This document shows, one piece after another, positions 44,301-52,240 of a stretch of DNA of 64,000 nt. This DNA comes from Mycobacterium sp. (GTDB taxonomy: Bacteria; Actinomycetota; Actinomycetes; Mycobacteriales; Mycobacteriaceae), in contig NZ_PKEK01000052.1 of assembly GCF_002863225.1 (NCBI RefSeq), forward strand, positions 94,056 to 158,055, given 5' to 3'. The notes below the pieces were generated by a model, which was given only the letters and a program-made list of their open reading frames with translations, did not search any database and was not told the origin of the DNA. How positions within the stretch are numbered: position 1 is the stretch's first letter; each line of letters starts with the position of its first letter. The translations under genes and the position numbers were made by a program.

Positions 44301-45090
44301 GGCGGATGGCCACCACCAGCACCGCGGTCTGCGCGAACACCCCCAGCGTGGTGCCGATGCCGAGCACCAGCAGCTTCGCGTTGCCCATCTCGACCGGGTC
44401 GACGGACAGCTGCCCCGGCGCGGCGAGGTAGGCCCCCAGCGTGGCGATCGCGACGACGTTGTTGAGCACCGGCGCCCAGGCCGGCGGCCCGAACACGTTG
44501 CGGGTGTTCAGTATTGCCATGAACACCGAGGACAGGCCGTAGAAGATCACCTGCGGTAGCAGCAGGTAGGCGAACGCGACGGTCAGTGGTTCGTTGACCT
44601 GAGGGTTGCGGCCCAGCATCAGCTGTACCAGCAGCGGCGCGGCCGCCACCGAGAGCAGCGTGGTGGCCAGCAGCAGGGTGGTCGCCAACGTCACCAGGCG
44701 CCGCACGAACGCCGCGCCGCCGTCGGCGTCGTCCTGCTCGGCGCGGGCCAGCACCGGCACGAAGATCGCCGTGAACGTCGCTTCGAGCACCAGCGCAGCG
44801 ACCAGGTTCGGCAGCTGATTGGCCACGGTGAACGAGCTGGACAGCGCGGCTCCCAGCAGCGCGGCCAGCAAGACGATCCGGGCGAAGCCGGTGACGCGGC
44901 TGACCAGGGTGGCCAGCGCCATGCCCCAGGACCGGGACACCAGCGCGGCATCGGACAGCTCGGGGCGGGGCTGCGGCGCGGCGCCCTGCGCCGTCAGGTG
45001 GCCGGTCGGCGGCAGCGGCCCGGTCGGCGGTCCCGGACTCCTCGTGACCCGGGCCGGCAACGGCCGCGAGGGCGGAACGGCCCGGCTCAT
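41338..45090 (-). CDS. murJ: Lipid II flippase MurJ fused to pseudokinase and extracellular domain
   Basis: A 1250-residue three-part protein (Rv3910 type). Residues about 45-560 are the MurJ/MviN flippase with about 14 membrane segments (opening SRSWGMALATLVSRVTGFAR). After a Pro/Ala-rich linker, residues about 760-1010 form a kinase-like domain without HRD or DFG catalytic motifs, hence a pseudokinase. One more membrane segment (about 1045-1070) leads to an outer discoidin-like domain (about 1080-1250, with DGSPGTAWETD). Phosphorylation of the pseudokinase by PknB recruits FhaA in M. tuberculosis. ATG overlaps the upstream gene's stop (ATGA). An upstream extension of the frame is a shadow of that gene. 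Confidence 0.95.
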   Translation of the reverse strand: MSRAVPPSRPLPARVTRSPGPPTGPLPPTGHLTAQGAAPQPRPELSDAALVSRSWGMALATLVSRVTGFARIVLLAALLGAALSSSFTVANQLPNLVAALVLEATFTAIFVPVLARAEQDDADGGAAFVRRLVTLATTLLLATTLLSVAAAPLLVQLMLGRNPQVNEPLTVAFAYLLLPQVIFYGLSSVFMAILNTRNVFGPPAWAPVLNNVVAIATLGAYLAAPGQLSVDPVEMGNAKLLVLGIGTTLGVFAQTAVLVVAIRRHRISLRPLWGVDDRLKRFGAMAAAMVLYVLISQIGLIVTNQIASSAAAAGPAIYNYTWLVLMLPYGMIGVTVLTVVMPRLSRNAAADDTGAVLADLSLAIRLTMITLIPTVAFMTVGGSAMGSALFAYGHFGDLDAGHLGAAIAMSAFTLIPYAVVLLQLRVFYAREQPWIPIVIIVVITIVKIAASLLAPHLTANPDLVAGYLGLANGLGFVAGAVVGYVLLRNALRPNGGHLLGLAEVRTILVTATAALLAGLIAYVIDVLLGMQRLTAYGGGAGSLLRLVVLASIMLPVIAVVMVRGQVPEAVAALAVLRRWTGLTPARRPPVPTHPAPGPTPPSSARSASVGAGRSSGGEQLLRPGVVTYPERRISTAPAGHPKPGFRRPEQSTGEGTGRGARMTDGSSDSTSAKAVTESPAPTSGSDFAGPTRAAAPPLADDFHPDVPTELQVADAVPAQPANGDASDADLETTAFTAGDPIGFDASSPAESGASAPADEQQLVPGASIARGRYRLLVFHGGAPHLQFWQALDTALNRQVALTFVDPDGALPDEQIREILARTMKLSRIDKIGIARILDVVHTGTGGLVVTEWVRGGSLQEVADTSPSAAGASRAMQTLAAAAEAAHHSGVALSIDHPGRVRVSIEGDVVLAFPATMPDISPEDDIRGIGAALYALLVNKWPLPESGAPSGLSPAPRDSAGQVLDPSSIDEAIPFQISAAATHSIQLDGGIRSAATLLNLLQQATVVADRTELLAPIDEAVPPPAPARAGRERAADSDETQSRLRRRRAVTIGIGAGALIIVVALLILASVLSKMFSDVGGLDKDQLGLNGPSSSSTSGAAGNVVKPVAATVFSPGGEPDNPASAALAIDGSPGTAWETDVYHDPVPFPGFKSGVGLLVQLPQPTVVGAVNVDVPSNGTKIQIRSSSTATPGKLEDTAVLSQPTAMHPGHNTIQVNASSPTQYVLVWIPTLGTTNGQSRSSLSEVTVQAKS

Positions 45091-47507
45091 CCGCTGTGCT
45101 CTTCCTCGCTCGCGTAGCCGGCGTCGGCGGCGTCCGGACGATCGAGGTCGGCGGGGTCGGGTTGGCCGCGGAAGCGGTGCCACAGGCGGCGTCCGGCCAG
45201 CGCGACCAGGACCGCGGCCGCGCTCATCGTGATGGCGAACAGCACCTTGCCGTAGGCGTTGGAGTGCACGGACAGCCGGACCGGCTCGCCGAGCGGCACG
45301 CCGCCGGGGGTGCGCAGCACGGCGTCGATCGCGACCCGCTGGGTGAAGTTGACCTCGATCGGAACGCGCATCGGGAGGTATCCCGGCGGCAGCTCGATCT
45401 CGCCGGGATCGGTCACCGTCATCCCGGGCGGCACGTCCAGGTGCAGCCGCACCCGGATCGGCACCGCCAAGCCGTTGTGCAGCGCCAACGGCAGCGGGCT
45501 GTGTTCGGTGGCCAGCGTGTACGTCCCGGTGGGGGTGACGATCGTGACCGCGCCGAACAGATCGTCGAGCGCATGTCCGAGCACGTCGAGCCGCTGCTGG
45601 GCCAGCCCGTTGCGGGTGTCGGGCCGATCGGCCTGGCTGATGGCCCGTAGCAGGTCTTCGCGTAGCGGCGCGGTGTAGCTGACGCCGGTCAGGCCGGAGC
45701 GCAGGTCGGTGGTCAGGGCGGCGGTCAGGCCGGCCAGCCGGCCCATCTCGCCGGTGATCTTGCCGATGACGGCATCGCTGAACCGGCCGCGCCCGCCGCC
45801 CTCGGCATCCGGCTGCGGCGTTCCGTTCACCGGGGGGACCGCCGAAGCCTCGGCGAGCAGCGCCGGCAGCGGGCGGGGCACGGCGAGGCCGGAGTGGACG
45901 GCCGTCGCGAGGGTGTTCATGATGGCGCCCGCGTCGTCGGGCCGCAGGTTCCAGTTGGTGGGCGGCAGCAGGACCTGGGCGCGCGGGTTGACCTTTGGCT
46001 GCAGGGCACGCCACAGCATCGAGGCCAGCGCATCCTGTCGGCGGGCGGTGTCGGAGTCGTGCCGCAGCCGGATGAGCAGGTCGGGGCTGAGATAGCCGGG
46101 CGCGACCGGGTCGGTGCCGGCCGCGGCGAACGCAGCACCCACGGCCGGGTCGAACGGCGCCAGCACCACCTGCGGCGACAGTCGTCGCGCCGCCGTGTCC
46201 GGGGTCGACGGCAGCGGGGTGTTCGAATCGCCGGCGACGGAGGCGGCCGGGGCGATCACCACCGTGTTGCCGTTGGCGCTCAGCAGGTCGACGCCGCGCC
46301 GGGTCAGCGAGCCGTCCGGGATCAGGGTGGCGCCCCGGACCGCGACGACGCCCAGGATCTGGTCGACGATGTCGCCGGCTCCGCTGGTCGCGGCGGCGCT
46401 GAGGCCGGGGTCGCCGACGCGCTGCACAGCGTCCAGGTCGGCCTGGGCGTAGGTCAGCGGCGATACGCAGATCCGGTGCGCCAATTCGCGCAGCCGGTTC
46501 AGCCAGGCGGTCGCCGCGGCCTGACCGGTTCCCGGATGCGTCGGTGACCCGGGTTCCTGTGCGGGGCCGGCTGCGGTGTCGGAGACGACGTAGCCCGCTG
46601 TCATCGCGTTGACGGTCACCAGCAGGTCCGGGTCGACGGCCAGACACACCGTGCGGCTCACGGCGCCGTCGGGATCCACGTCGTGGCTGGTGGCGAACTC
46701 GGCAGCGGACAGCAGCACGTCGAGTCGACCACCGGTGGCCAACGACCCGGCCAACTCGTCGTCCATCAGTCGCACTGGAATCGACCCGCCGGGGACCCCG
46801 GGTGCCAACCGCGGCCGGTCCGCCAACGGCCACAGCATGGTGACCGGCACGGGCTTGGAGGTGTCCGGCGCGACGACGGCCGTCAACGCATCCCCGGCGG
46901 TGTTCAGCGGGTCGGCAGGCACGCCCAGCACCGGCAGCAGAAAGCGGGCGTTGTCCAGCCGCGCCGGCTCGCCGTAGTCGGGTGTGCCGTTGACGTTGAC
47001 CAGCAGCGGGTAGACGCCGGGCGCGGTGATGTCCAGCGAATGTTTGTCCGCCGACCGCATCGGCACCGACAGCGAGAACTTGGCCTTCTGGCCGCGTTGC
47101 AATTCGGGGGACACCGTCGCGAAGTCCATGGCGGCCTCGTACTGGTCGGTGTCGCCGTCGAGGTTGGTGCGCAGACCCGACGAATTGGGCACCGAGGGCG
47201 CATGTTCCAGTCGGATCATCACGTCGTGGACCGGCCGGTCGCCGATATTGGTGACGGTGCCGGCGACGGTCACCGTCGGGTCGCTGGTGGTGGTGACCTC
47301 CTGCGGGGTGACCTGGTCGATCCGGATCTGAACGAACGGCGTGGCCCCCGGTTCACCGGCCGCGGCGGTCGGAACCACGCCGATGCTCAGGCCGGCCAGG
47401 ATCGCGGCGACCGCCAGCAGGCGCGACACGACGAACCGCCGGAGTCGCGGTGCCGTCGGACCGCTGTTGATCCCCGGGTGGCTTTCCCACCTCGAATTAC
47501 TCTGCAT
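45087..47507 (-). CDS. DUF6049 secreted/membrane protein (Rv3909-like)
   Basis: An 806-residue protein with a signal peptide (about 22-50, LLAVAAILAGLSIGVVPTAAAG), a large outer region including an N-terminal beta domain (VTVAGTVTNIGDRPV) and one membrane segment near the C-terminus (about 757-775, VLFAITMSAAAVLVALAG) with an acidic cytosolic tail. Function is unknown; its coupling to murJ (4-base overlap) points to lipid II transport or wall assembly. Confidence 0.9.
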   Translation of the reverse strand: MQSNSRWESHPGINSGPTAPRLRRFVVSRLLAVAAILAGLSIGVVPTAAAGEPGATPFVQIRIDQVTPQEVTTTSDPTVTVAGTVTNIGDRPVHDVMIRLEHAPSVPNSSGLRTNLDGDTDQYEAAMDFATVSPELQRGQKAKFSLSVPMRSADKHSLDITAPGVYPLLVNVNGTPDYGEPARLDNARFLLPVLGVPADPLNTAGDALTAVVAPDTSKPVPVTMLWPLADRPRLAPGVPGGSIPVRLMDDELAGSLATGGRLDVLLSAAEFATSHDVDPDGAVSRTVCLAVDPDLLVTVNAMTAGYVVSDTAAGPAQEPGSPTHPGTGQAAATAWLNRLRELAHRICVSPLTYAQADLDAVQRVGDPGLSAAATSGAGDIVDQILGVVAVRGATLIPDGSLTRRGVDLLSANGNTVVIAPAASVAGDSNTPLPSTPDTAARRLSPQVVLAPFDPAVGAAFAAAGTDPVAPGYLSPDLLIRLRHDSDTARRQDALASMLWRALQPKVNPRAQVLLPPTNWNLRPDDAGAIMNTLATAVHSGLAVPRPLPALLAEASAVPPVNGTPQPDAEGGGRGRFSDAVIGKITGEMGRLAGLTAALTTDLRSGLTGVSYTAPLREDLLRAISQADRPDTRNGLAQQRLDVLGHALDDLFGAVTIVTPTGTYTLATEHSPLPLALHNGLAVPIRVRLHLDVPPGMTVTDPGEIELPPGYLPMRVPIEVNFTQRVAIDAVLRTPGGVPLGEPVRLSVHSNAYGKVLFAITMSAAAVLVALAGRRLWHRFRGQPDPADLDRPDAADAGYASEEEHSG

Positions 47508-47519
47508 CGTTGTCGGCGG

Positions 47520-48269
47520 TTACGGCGCGGGACCGCGACCGTTGTTTCGGCCCCGGACGGGCTCGTCGGCCCGGCGGACGCGGGTACGTGAGTGGGTCTG
47601 CGGTCGTCGCCGCGGTGTGCTGGGCGGCAACGGCGGAAGCGCGGCCGGACCGTCGCTCTGCAGTTTGTCGATCAGCTCGTCGGCCACCTCGGCCAGTTTG
47701 CGCTCGTCGGCGTAGGCCAGTCGGGACGGCAGCTCGGGGATCGGCACCCACGCCACCTCGGCGACCTCGACGTCCTCGTCGGACAGCTCACCGCCGGAGA
47801 AACGCATCAGGTAATGATGAACGGTCTTGTGCACCCGCCGTCCGTCGGTGACGAACCAGTAGTCGATGCGGCCCAGCGCTGCCAGGACGCTGCCCTGAAT
47901 CCCGGTCTCCTCGGCCACTTCCCGGATCGCGGTCTGTTCTGCGGTCTCGCCCTGTTCGATGTGACCCTTGGGCAGCGACCACAACATCCGGCCCCGCCGG
48001 TCGACCCGTCCGATCAGTGCCGCCAGCTGTTCCTCCCGGGGGCGATCGATGTTGTCGATCACCAGCCCGCCCGCCGAAGTCTCGTGCACCGTGCGCAGCC
48101 GCTCGGCAGAGCGACGCGCGGGACGGCGCGGTCCGGATTTCGCGGGTGTGGCGGGCGCGGACGCTGCCGCCGCCTCGTTGCTGGATGTGGCTTCGCCGGA
48201 TCCTGCCGAGCGCCGACCGCGGCGCCTTCCCCGGCGCCGACGCGGTTGCGGATTTTCGCCGTCGGACAC
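47520..48269 (-). CDS. mutT4: NUDIX hydrolase MutT4
   Basis: A 249-residue protein with a basic, Arg-rich N-terminus (about 1-60), a NUDIX domain (about 60-200) and a basic tail. The Nudix box is complete: GHIEQGETAEQTAIREVAEETGI less one residue at each end gives GX5EX7REVAEETG. Members hydrolyse nucleoside diphosphate derivatives; the substrate is not evident. GTG start; divergent from pcnA with an 87-base gap, and 12 bases before the DUF6049 gene. Confidence 0.92.
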   Translation of the reverse strand: MSDGENPQPRRRRGRRRGRRSAGSGEATSSNEAAAASAPATPAKSGPRRPARRSAERLRTVHETSAGGLVIDNIDRPREEQLAALIGRVDRRGRMLWSLPKGHIEQGETAEQTAIREVAEETGIQGSVLAALGRIDYWFVTDGRRVHKTVHHYLMRFSGGELSDEDVEVAEVAWVPIPELPSRLAYADERKLAEVADELIDKLQSDGPAALPPLPPSTPRRRPQTHSRTRVRRADEPVRGRNNGRGPAP

Positions 48270-48356
48270 CTAAGCGATGGTAGCTGGCGTGCTGAGACGC
48301 TCTGGGCACACTCGCCGGTAGTGAGCTGCGGGATCAGGCCGGACTATCCTCGCTCC

Positions 48357-49799
48357 GTGCCCGAAGAGCCCCAGGACGCCGAGCTGTTGGCCGCCGCCCA
48401 GGTGGCGTTGAACGGCCACGCCAAAATCCTGCGCCAGCTCGGCGCGCTGTTCGCCGACGCCGGTCACGAGCTCCACCTGGTCGGCGGTTCGGTGCGCGAC
48501 GCCGTGCTGCAACGGCTGAGCAACGACCTGGACTTCGCCACCGACGCGCGCCCCGAGCAGCTGCAGAAGTTGCTGCGGCCGTGGGCCGACGCGCTGTGGG
48601 ACACCGGGATCGAATTCGGCACCGTCGGCGCCGAGAAGCACGGTCAGCGCCTGGAGATCACCACGTTCCGGGCCGACCGCTACGACGGCGTTTCACGCAA
48701 CCCGCAGGTCCGCTTCGGCGACTCCCTCGACGACGACCTGGTGCGCCGCGACTTCACCGTCAACGCGATGGCGGTACGCGTAACAGCCTCTGGCGCAGCC
48801 GAATTCGTCGATCCGCTGGGTGGTTTGGCCGCATTGCGGGCCCGGGTGCTGGACACCCCGGCAGCTCCGTCGGTGTCCTTCGGCGACGACCCGCTGCGGA
48901 TGCTGCGTGCCGCACGGTTCGTCTCGCAACTCGGTTTCAGCGTGGCCCCGCGGGTGCTCGAGGCCATCCTCGACATGGCCCCGCAGCTCGAGCGGATCAC
49001 CGTCGAACGGGTCGCGGCTGAGTTGGACAAACTCCTCCTCGGCGCCGACCCGGTGGCCGGCATCGACCTGATGGTGCAGACCGGGATGGGCGACGTGGTG
49101 TTGCCCGACGTGGGTGGCATGCGGATGGCCATCGACGAACATCACCAGCACAAGGACGTCTACGAGCATTCGCTCACCGTGCTGCGGCAGGCGGTCGCGC
49201 TCGAGGACGACGGGCCCGATCTCGTTTTGCGCTGGGCGGCGTTGCTGCACGACATCGGCAAGCCCGCGACGCGTAAGCACGAGTCCGACGGCGGGGTCAG
49301 TTTTCACCACCACGAGGTGGTCGGGGCCAAGATGACCCGAAAACGGTTGCGCGCGTTGAAGTATTCGAAGCAGTTGATCGACGACGTGTCGCAGCTGGTG
49401 TATCTGCATCTGCGGTTTCACGGCTACGGCGGGGGCAAGTGGTCGGACTCGGCGGTGCGCCGCTACGTCACCGATGCGGGCCCCCTGTTGCCGCGGCTGC
49501 ACAAGCTGGTTCGGGCCGACTGCACCACGCGCAACAAGCGCCGCGCGGCCCGGCTGCAGGCCAACTATGACGATCTGGAAGCCCGGATCGCCGAGCTGGC
49601 CGCCAAGGAAGACCTGCAGCGGGTGCGCCCGGACCTCGACGGCAACGAGATCATGCAATTGCTCGGCATCCCGGCCGGCCCGCAGGTGGGGGAGGCGTGG
49701 CGGTACCTCAAGGAGTTGCGGCTGGACCGCGGGCCGCTCTCCCGCGAGGAGGCGATCGCCGAACTGACGGCGTGGTGGCAGGCACGCGGGAACCCGTGA
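48357..49799 (+). CDS. pcnA: CCA tRNA nucleotidyltransferase (PcnA)
   Basis: A 480-residue class II nucleotidyltransferase. The head has VGGSVRDAVL and NDLDFATDA (catalytic Asp pair), then RRDFTVNAMA and DPLRMLRAARF; an HD domain follows (LLHDIGKPATR, HHHEVVGA). It adds or repairs the 3' CCA of tRNAs, needed here because tRNA-Leu, -Ala and -Ile in the window lack encoded CCA. GTG 48357 gives the length of M. tuberculosis PcnA. Confidence 0.95.
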   Translation: MPEEPQDAELLAAAQVALNGHAKILRQLGALFADAGHELHLVGGSVRDAVLQRLSNDLDFATDARPEQLQKLLRPWADALWDTGIEFGTVGAEKHGQRLEITTFRADRYDGVSRNPQVRFGDSLDDDLVRRDFTVNAMAVRVTASGAAEFVDPLGGLAALRARVLDTPAAPSVSFGDDPLRMLRAARFVSQLGFSVAPRVLEAILDMAPQLERITVERVAAELDKLLLGADPVAGIDLMVQTGMGDVVLPDVGGMRMAIDEHHQHKDVYEHSLTVLRQAVALEDDGPDLVLRWAALLHDIGKPATRKHESDGGVSFHHHEVVGAKMTRKRLRALKYSKQLIDDVSQLVYLHLRFHGYGGGKWSDSAVRRYVTDAGPLLPRLHKLVRADCTTRNKRRAARLQANYDDLEARIAELAAKEDLQRVRPDLDGNEIMQLLGIPAGPQVGEAWRYLKELRLDRGPLSREEAIAELTAWWQARGNP

Positions 49800-49823
49800 C
49801 CCCGCCACGTCGTCGGATCAGTC

Positions 49824-50360
49824 ATGGAGTACTGCCTGAGCGCTGGTGACGGCGCAGCCAATATGTGGAACCACGGGCCGGATCTCGACCTCGACGGCGA
49901 CGGTCGGCTCGACGCGGTCGGCTTGGATCTTGACCACGACGGGCTGGCCGACGATGCGCTGGCCGACCTGGACGGCGACGGGATCGCCGATCACGCCGTG
50001 CTCGACCTCGGAGATGTCAGCGGCACCGGCGAACGCTGGTTCACCGACGACGGCACCGGCATCTGGGGTGTCGCCGCCGAACGGCCTACGCGCCCGGCGT
50101 CCGGCCTGCGCTGGTTCGGACTCGACGGTGTCGAGCACACCGGCAAGCCGCTGAGCGAGTTCGGTGACGACGTGCCCGGCGGGGTGAGGCTGGTGGACAG
50201 CGACGGCAACGGCCTGGCCGACCGCGCGCTGGTTGCCGGTGCCGACGGGGTGACCGGTTACGTCGACACCGACGGCGACGGCCGCTGGGACGTCAAGCTC
50301 ACCGACACCGACGGGGACGGCTCCGCCGACGCGGCCAGCCCGCTGACGCCCAAAACGTAG
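49824..50360 (+). CDS. Calcium-binding DxDxDG-repeat protein (Rv3906c-like)
   Basis: A 178-residue acidic protein made largely of loops of DxDxDG type: DLDGDGRLDAV, DLDHDGLADDA, DLDGDGIADHA, DSDGNGLADRA, DTDGDGRWDVK and DTDGDGSADAA. Such loops bind calcium in thrombospondin-3, dockerin and EF-hand-like proteins. No signal peptide or membrane segment is visible. The M. tuberculosis counterpart at the same position after pcnA is annotated as pullulanase-like, which the sequence does not support: no glycosidase domain is present. Confidence 0.8.
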   Translation: MEYCLSAGDGAANMWNHGPDLDLDGDGRLDAVGLDLDHDGLADDALADLDGDGIADHAVLDLGDVSGTGERWFTDDGTGIWGVAAERPTRPASGLRWFGLDGVEHTGKPLSEFGDDVPGGVRLVDSDGNGLADRALVAGADGVTGYVDTDGDGRWDVKLTDTDGDGSADAASPLTPKT

Positions 50361-50399
50361 GTCCCTGTGCGCTGGGGCCGCCCGGTACTGTGACGGCCC

Positions 50400-50666
50400 A
50401 TGACCGCCGATTTGTCGCGCCCGGATTCGGTAGGCGCAGCTCTGACCGAGATCCTCCGCGATGACCTCAACATCGACGTCAGCCGGGTGACCCCGGAGTC
50501 GCGGCTGGTGGATGATGTCGGCCTGGACTCGGTGGCGTTCGCGGTGGGCATGGTCGCGATCGAGGACAAGCTCGGCGTGGTGGTCAACGAGCAGGAACTG
50601 TTGGGTTGCGACACGGTCGGCGACCTCGAGAACGTCATCCGGGCAAAGGTCCCGGTCGACCGGTGA
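50400..50666 (+). CDS. mbtL: Acyl carrier protein MbtL
   Basis: An 88-residue acyl carrier protein; the phosphopantetheine Ser is S44 (GLDSVAFAVG). It holds the fatty chain destined for the lysine of mycobactin. The GTG start of mbtM overlaps its stop (GTGA). The 40 bases before its ATG contain no recognisable iron box, so its promoter may lie within or before the upstream gene. Confidence 0.9.
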   Translation: MTADLSRPDSVGAALTEILRDDLNIDVSRVTPESRLVDDVGLDSVAFAVGMVAIEDKLGVVVNEQELLGCDTVGDLENVIRAKVPVDR

Positions 50667-52240
50667 GCGTGCTGGCCACCGCCCTGTCCAGGGCGATGCG
50701 CACCTCAGCTCACGACCTGGTGGTCTTCGACAAAGAGGCCGACGACTGGACTCGGCGGCCCTGGTCGCAGGTCCACGCCCGCGCGGAGGGCATCGCGGCC
50801 CGGATCCTCGATCAGCCGGCCGGCGCGGTCGGCCTGGTCGGCGAACCGACCGCAGACTTCGTCGCGGCCATCCACGCCACTTGGCTCACCGGTCAGAGCC
50901 TGTCGATCCTGCCCGGCCCGGTGCGCGGCGCCGACCCACAACGGTGGGCCCAGGCCACCCTGACGCGCTTCGCCGCCATCGGGGTGCGCACGGTGATCAC
51001 TCACGGCGACGAACTCGCGCTGCTGCAAGGCCACGAGGGCGGGCCGACGGTCGTCGACCTCACCACCGTCGCGCATGAACCGTCGATTAGCTTCACGCCC
51101 GTCGAGGCCGCGCCCGGAGTACCGGCGATCCTGCAGGGCACCGCCGGCTCGACCGGTAGCCCGAAGACCGCGCAGTTGTCTCCCGAGGCGGTCCTGAACA
51201 ACGTCAACGGCCTGCTGACCCGCATCGGTGTCGACCCGGCGGTAGACGGCGGCTGCACCTGGCTGCCGCTCTACCACGACATGGGCCTGACGTTTCTGCT
51301 CAGTGGCGCGGTAGGCGGGACGCCGGTCTGGCTGGCCCCGACGTCGGCGTTCACCGCGTCGCCGTTCCGGTGGCTGCGCTGGCTCAGCGAAAGCGGGATG
51401 TCGCTGTCCGCCGCGCCCAACATGGCCTACAGCATGATCGGCAAGTACGCCCGGCTGGTGTCCGATGTGGATCTCGGACGGGTGCGCTTCACCATCAACG
51501 GGGGAGAGCCGGTCGACTGCGCGGGTATGGAGCGGTTCGCGGAAGCGTTGCAGCCCTTCGGTTTCAACGCCGGCGCGTTGGCCCCGTCCTACGGGCTGGC
51601 CGAGTCCACCTGCGCGGTGACGACCCCGCCGCCGGGGCGAGGTCTGCGGTATGACGAAATCGATTCCGGCACAACTGAACCGCAGCGGCATGCCTGCCTG
51701 GGCGAGCCGATCGACGGCATGGAGATCCGGGTCAACCCGGAGTCCGGGCATTCCGCGGAAGTGCCGGGCCGCGACGTCGGCGAGATCGAAATCCGTGGCA
51801 CGTCGATGTTCTCCGGGTATCTCGGCGACACCCCGGTACAACCCGGCGCCTGGTTCCCGACGGGAGACCTCGGTTACCTCACCGACGACGGGCTGGTCGT
51901 GTGCGGGCGGGCCAAGGAGATCATCACCGTCGCCGGGCGCAACGTCTTTCCCGCCGAGATCGAACGGGTCGCCGCCGAGATCCGCGGCGTGCGTGAGGGA
52001 GCGGTGGTCGCAGTCGGCACCGACGACGACGCCACCCGGCCCGGTCTGGTGATCACCGCCGAATTCCGCGGACCCGACGAGGCCGGTGCCCGCAGCGAGC
52101 TGGTCGCCAAGGTGGCCTCCGAGTGCGGCATCGTGCCGGCCAACGTGGTGTTCGTCCGCCCGGGAACGCTGCCGCGCACCTCGTCGGGAAAGCTGCGGCG
52201 CCTCGAGGTCAAGCGCAACCTGGCGGCGGCCACCACATGA
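50663..52240 (+). CDS. mbtM: Mycobactin fatty acyl-AMP ligase MbtM (FadD33)
   Basis: A 525-residue adenylate-forming enzyme that activates a long-chain fatty acid and loads it on MbtL. Motifs: phosphate loop GTAGSTGSPK, SYGLAEST, the hinge/ATP Asp in TGDLGY, and the C-terminal lysine in SSGKLRR. It starts at GTG overlapping mbtL, and its stop overlaps the mbtN start (ATGA), so the three genes are coupled. Confidence 0.93.
   Translation: MSVLATALSRAMRTSAHDLVVFDKEADDWTRRPWSQVHARAEGIAARILDQPAGAVGLVGEPTADFVAAIHATWLTGQSLSILPGPVRGADPQRWAQATLTRFAAIGVRTVITHGDELALLQGHEGGPTVVDLTTVAHEPSISFTPVEAAPGVPAILQGTAGSTGSPKTAQLSPEAVLNNVNGLLTRIGVDPAVDGGCTWLPLYHDMGLTFLLSGAVGGTPVWLAPTSAFTASPFRWLRWLSESGMSLSAAPNMAYSMIGKYARLVSDVDLGRVRFTINGGEPVDCAGMERFAEALQPFGFNAGALAPSYGLAESTCAVTTPPPGRGLRYDEIDSGTTEPQRHACLGEPIDGMEIRVNPESGHSAEVPGRDVGEIEIRGTSMFSGYLGDTPVQPGAWFPTGDLGYLTDDGLVVCGRAKEIITVAGRNVFPAEIERVAAEIRGVREGAVVAVGTDDDATRPGLVITAEFRGPDEAGARSELVAKVASECGIVPANVVFVRPGTLPRTSSGKLRRLEVKRNLAAATT

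Noticed and set aside
45091..46833. N-terminal extension of the murJ frame by about 580 codons
   Set aside because: It lies wholly within the DUF6049 gene in another frame; the ATG at 45090 overlapping that gene's stop is the real start.
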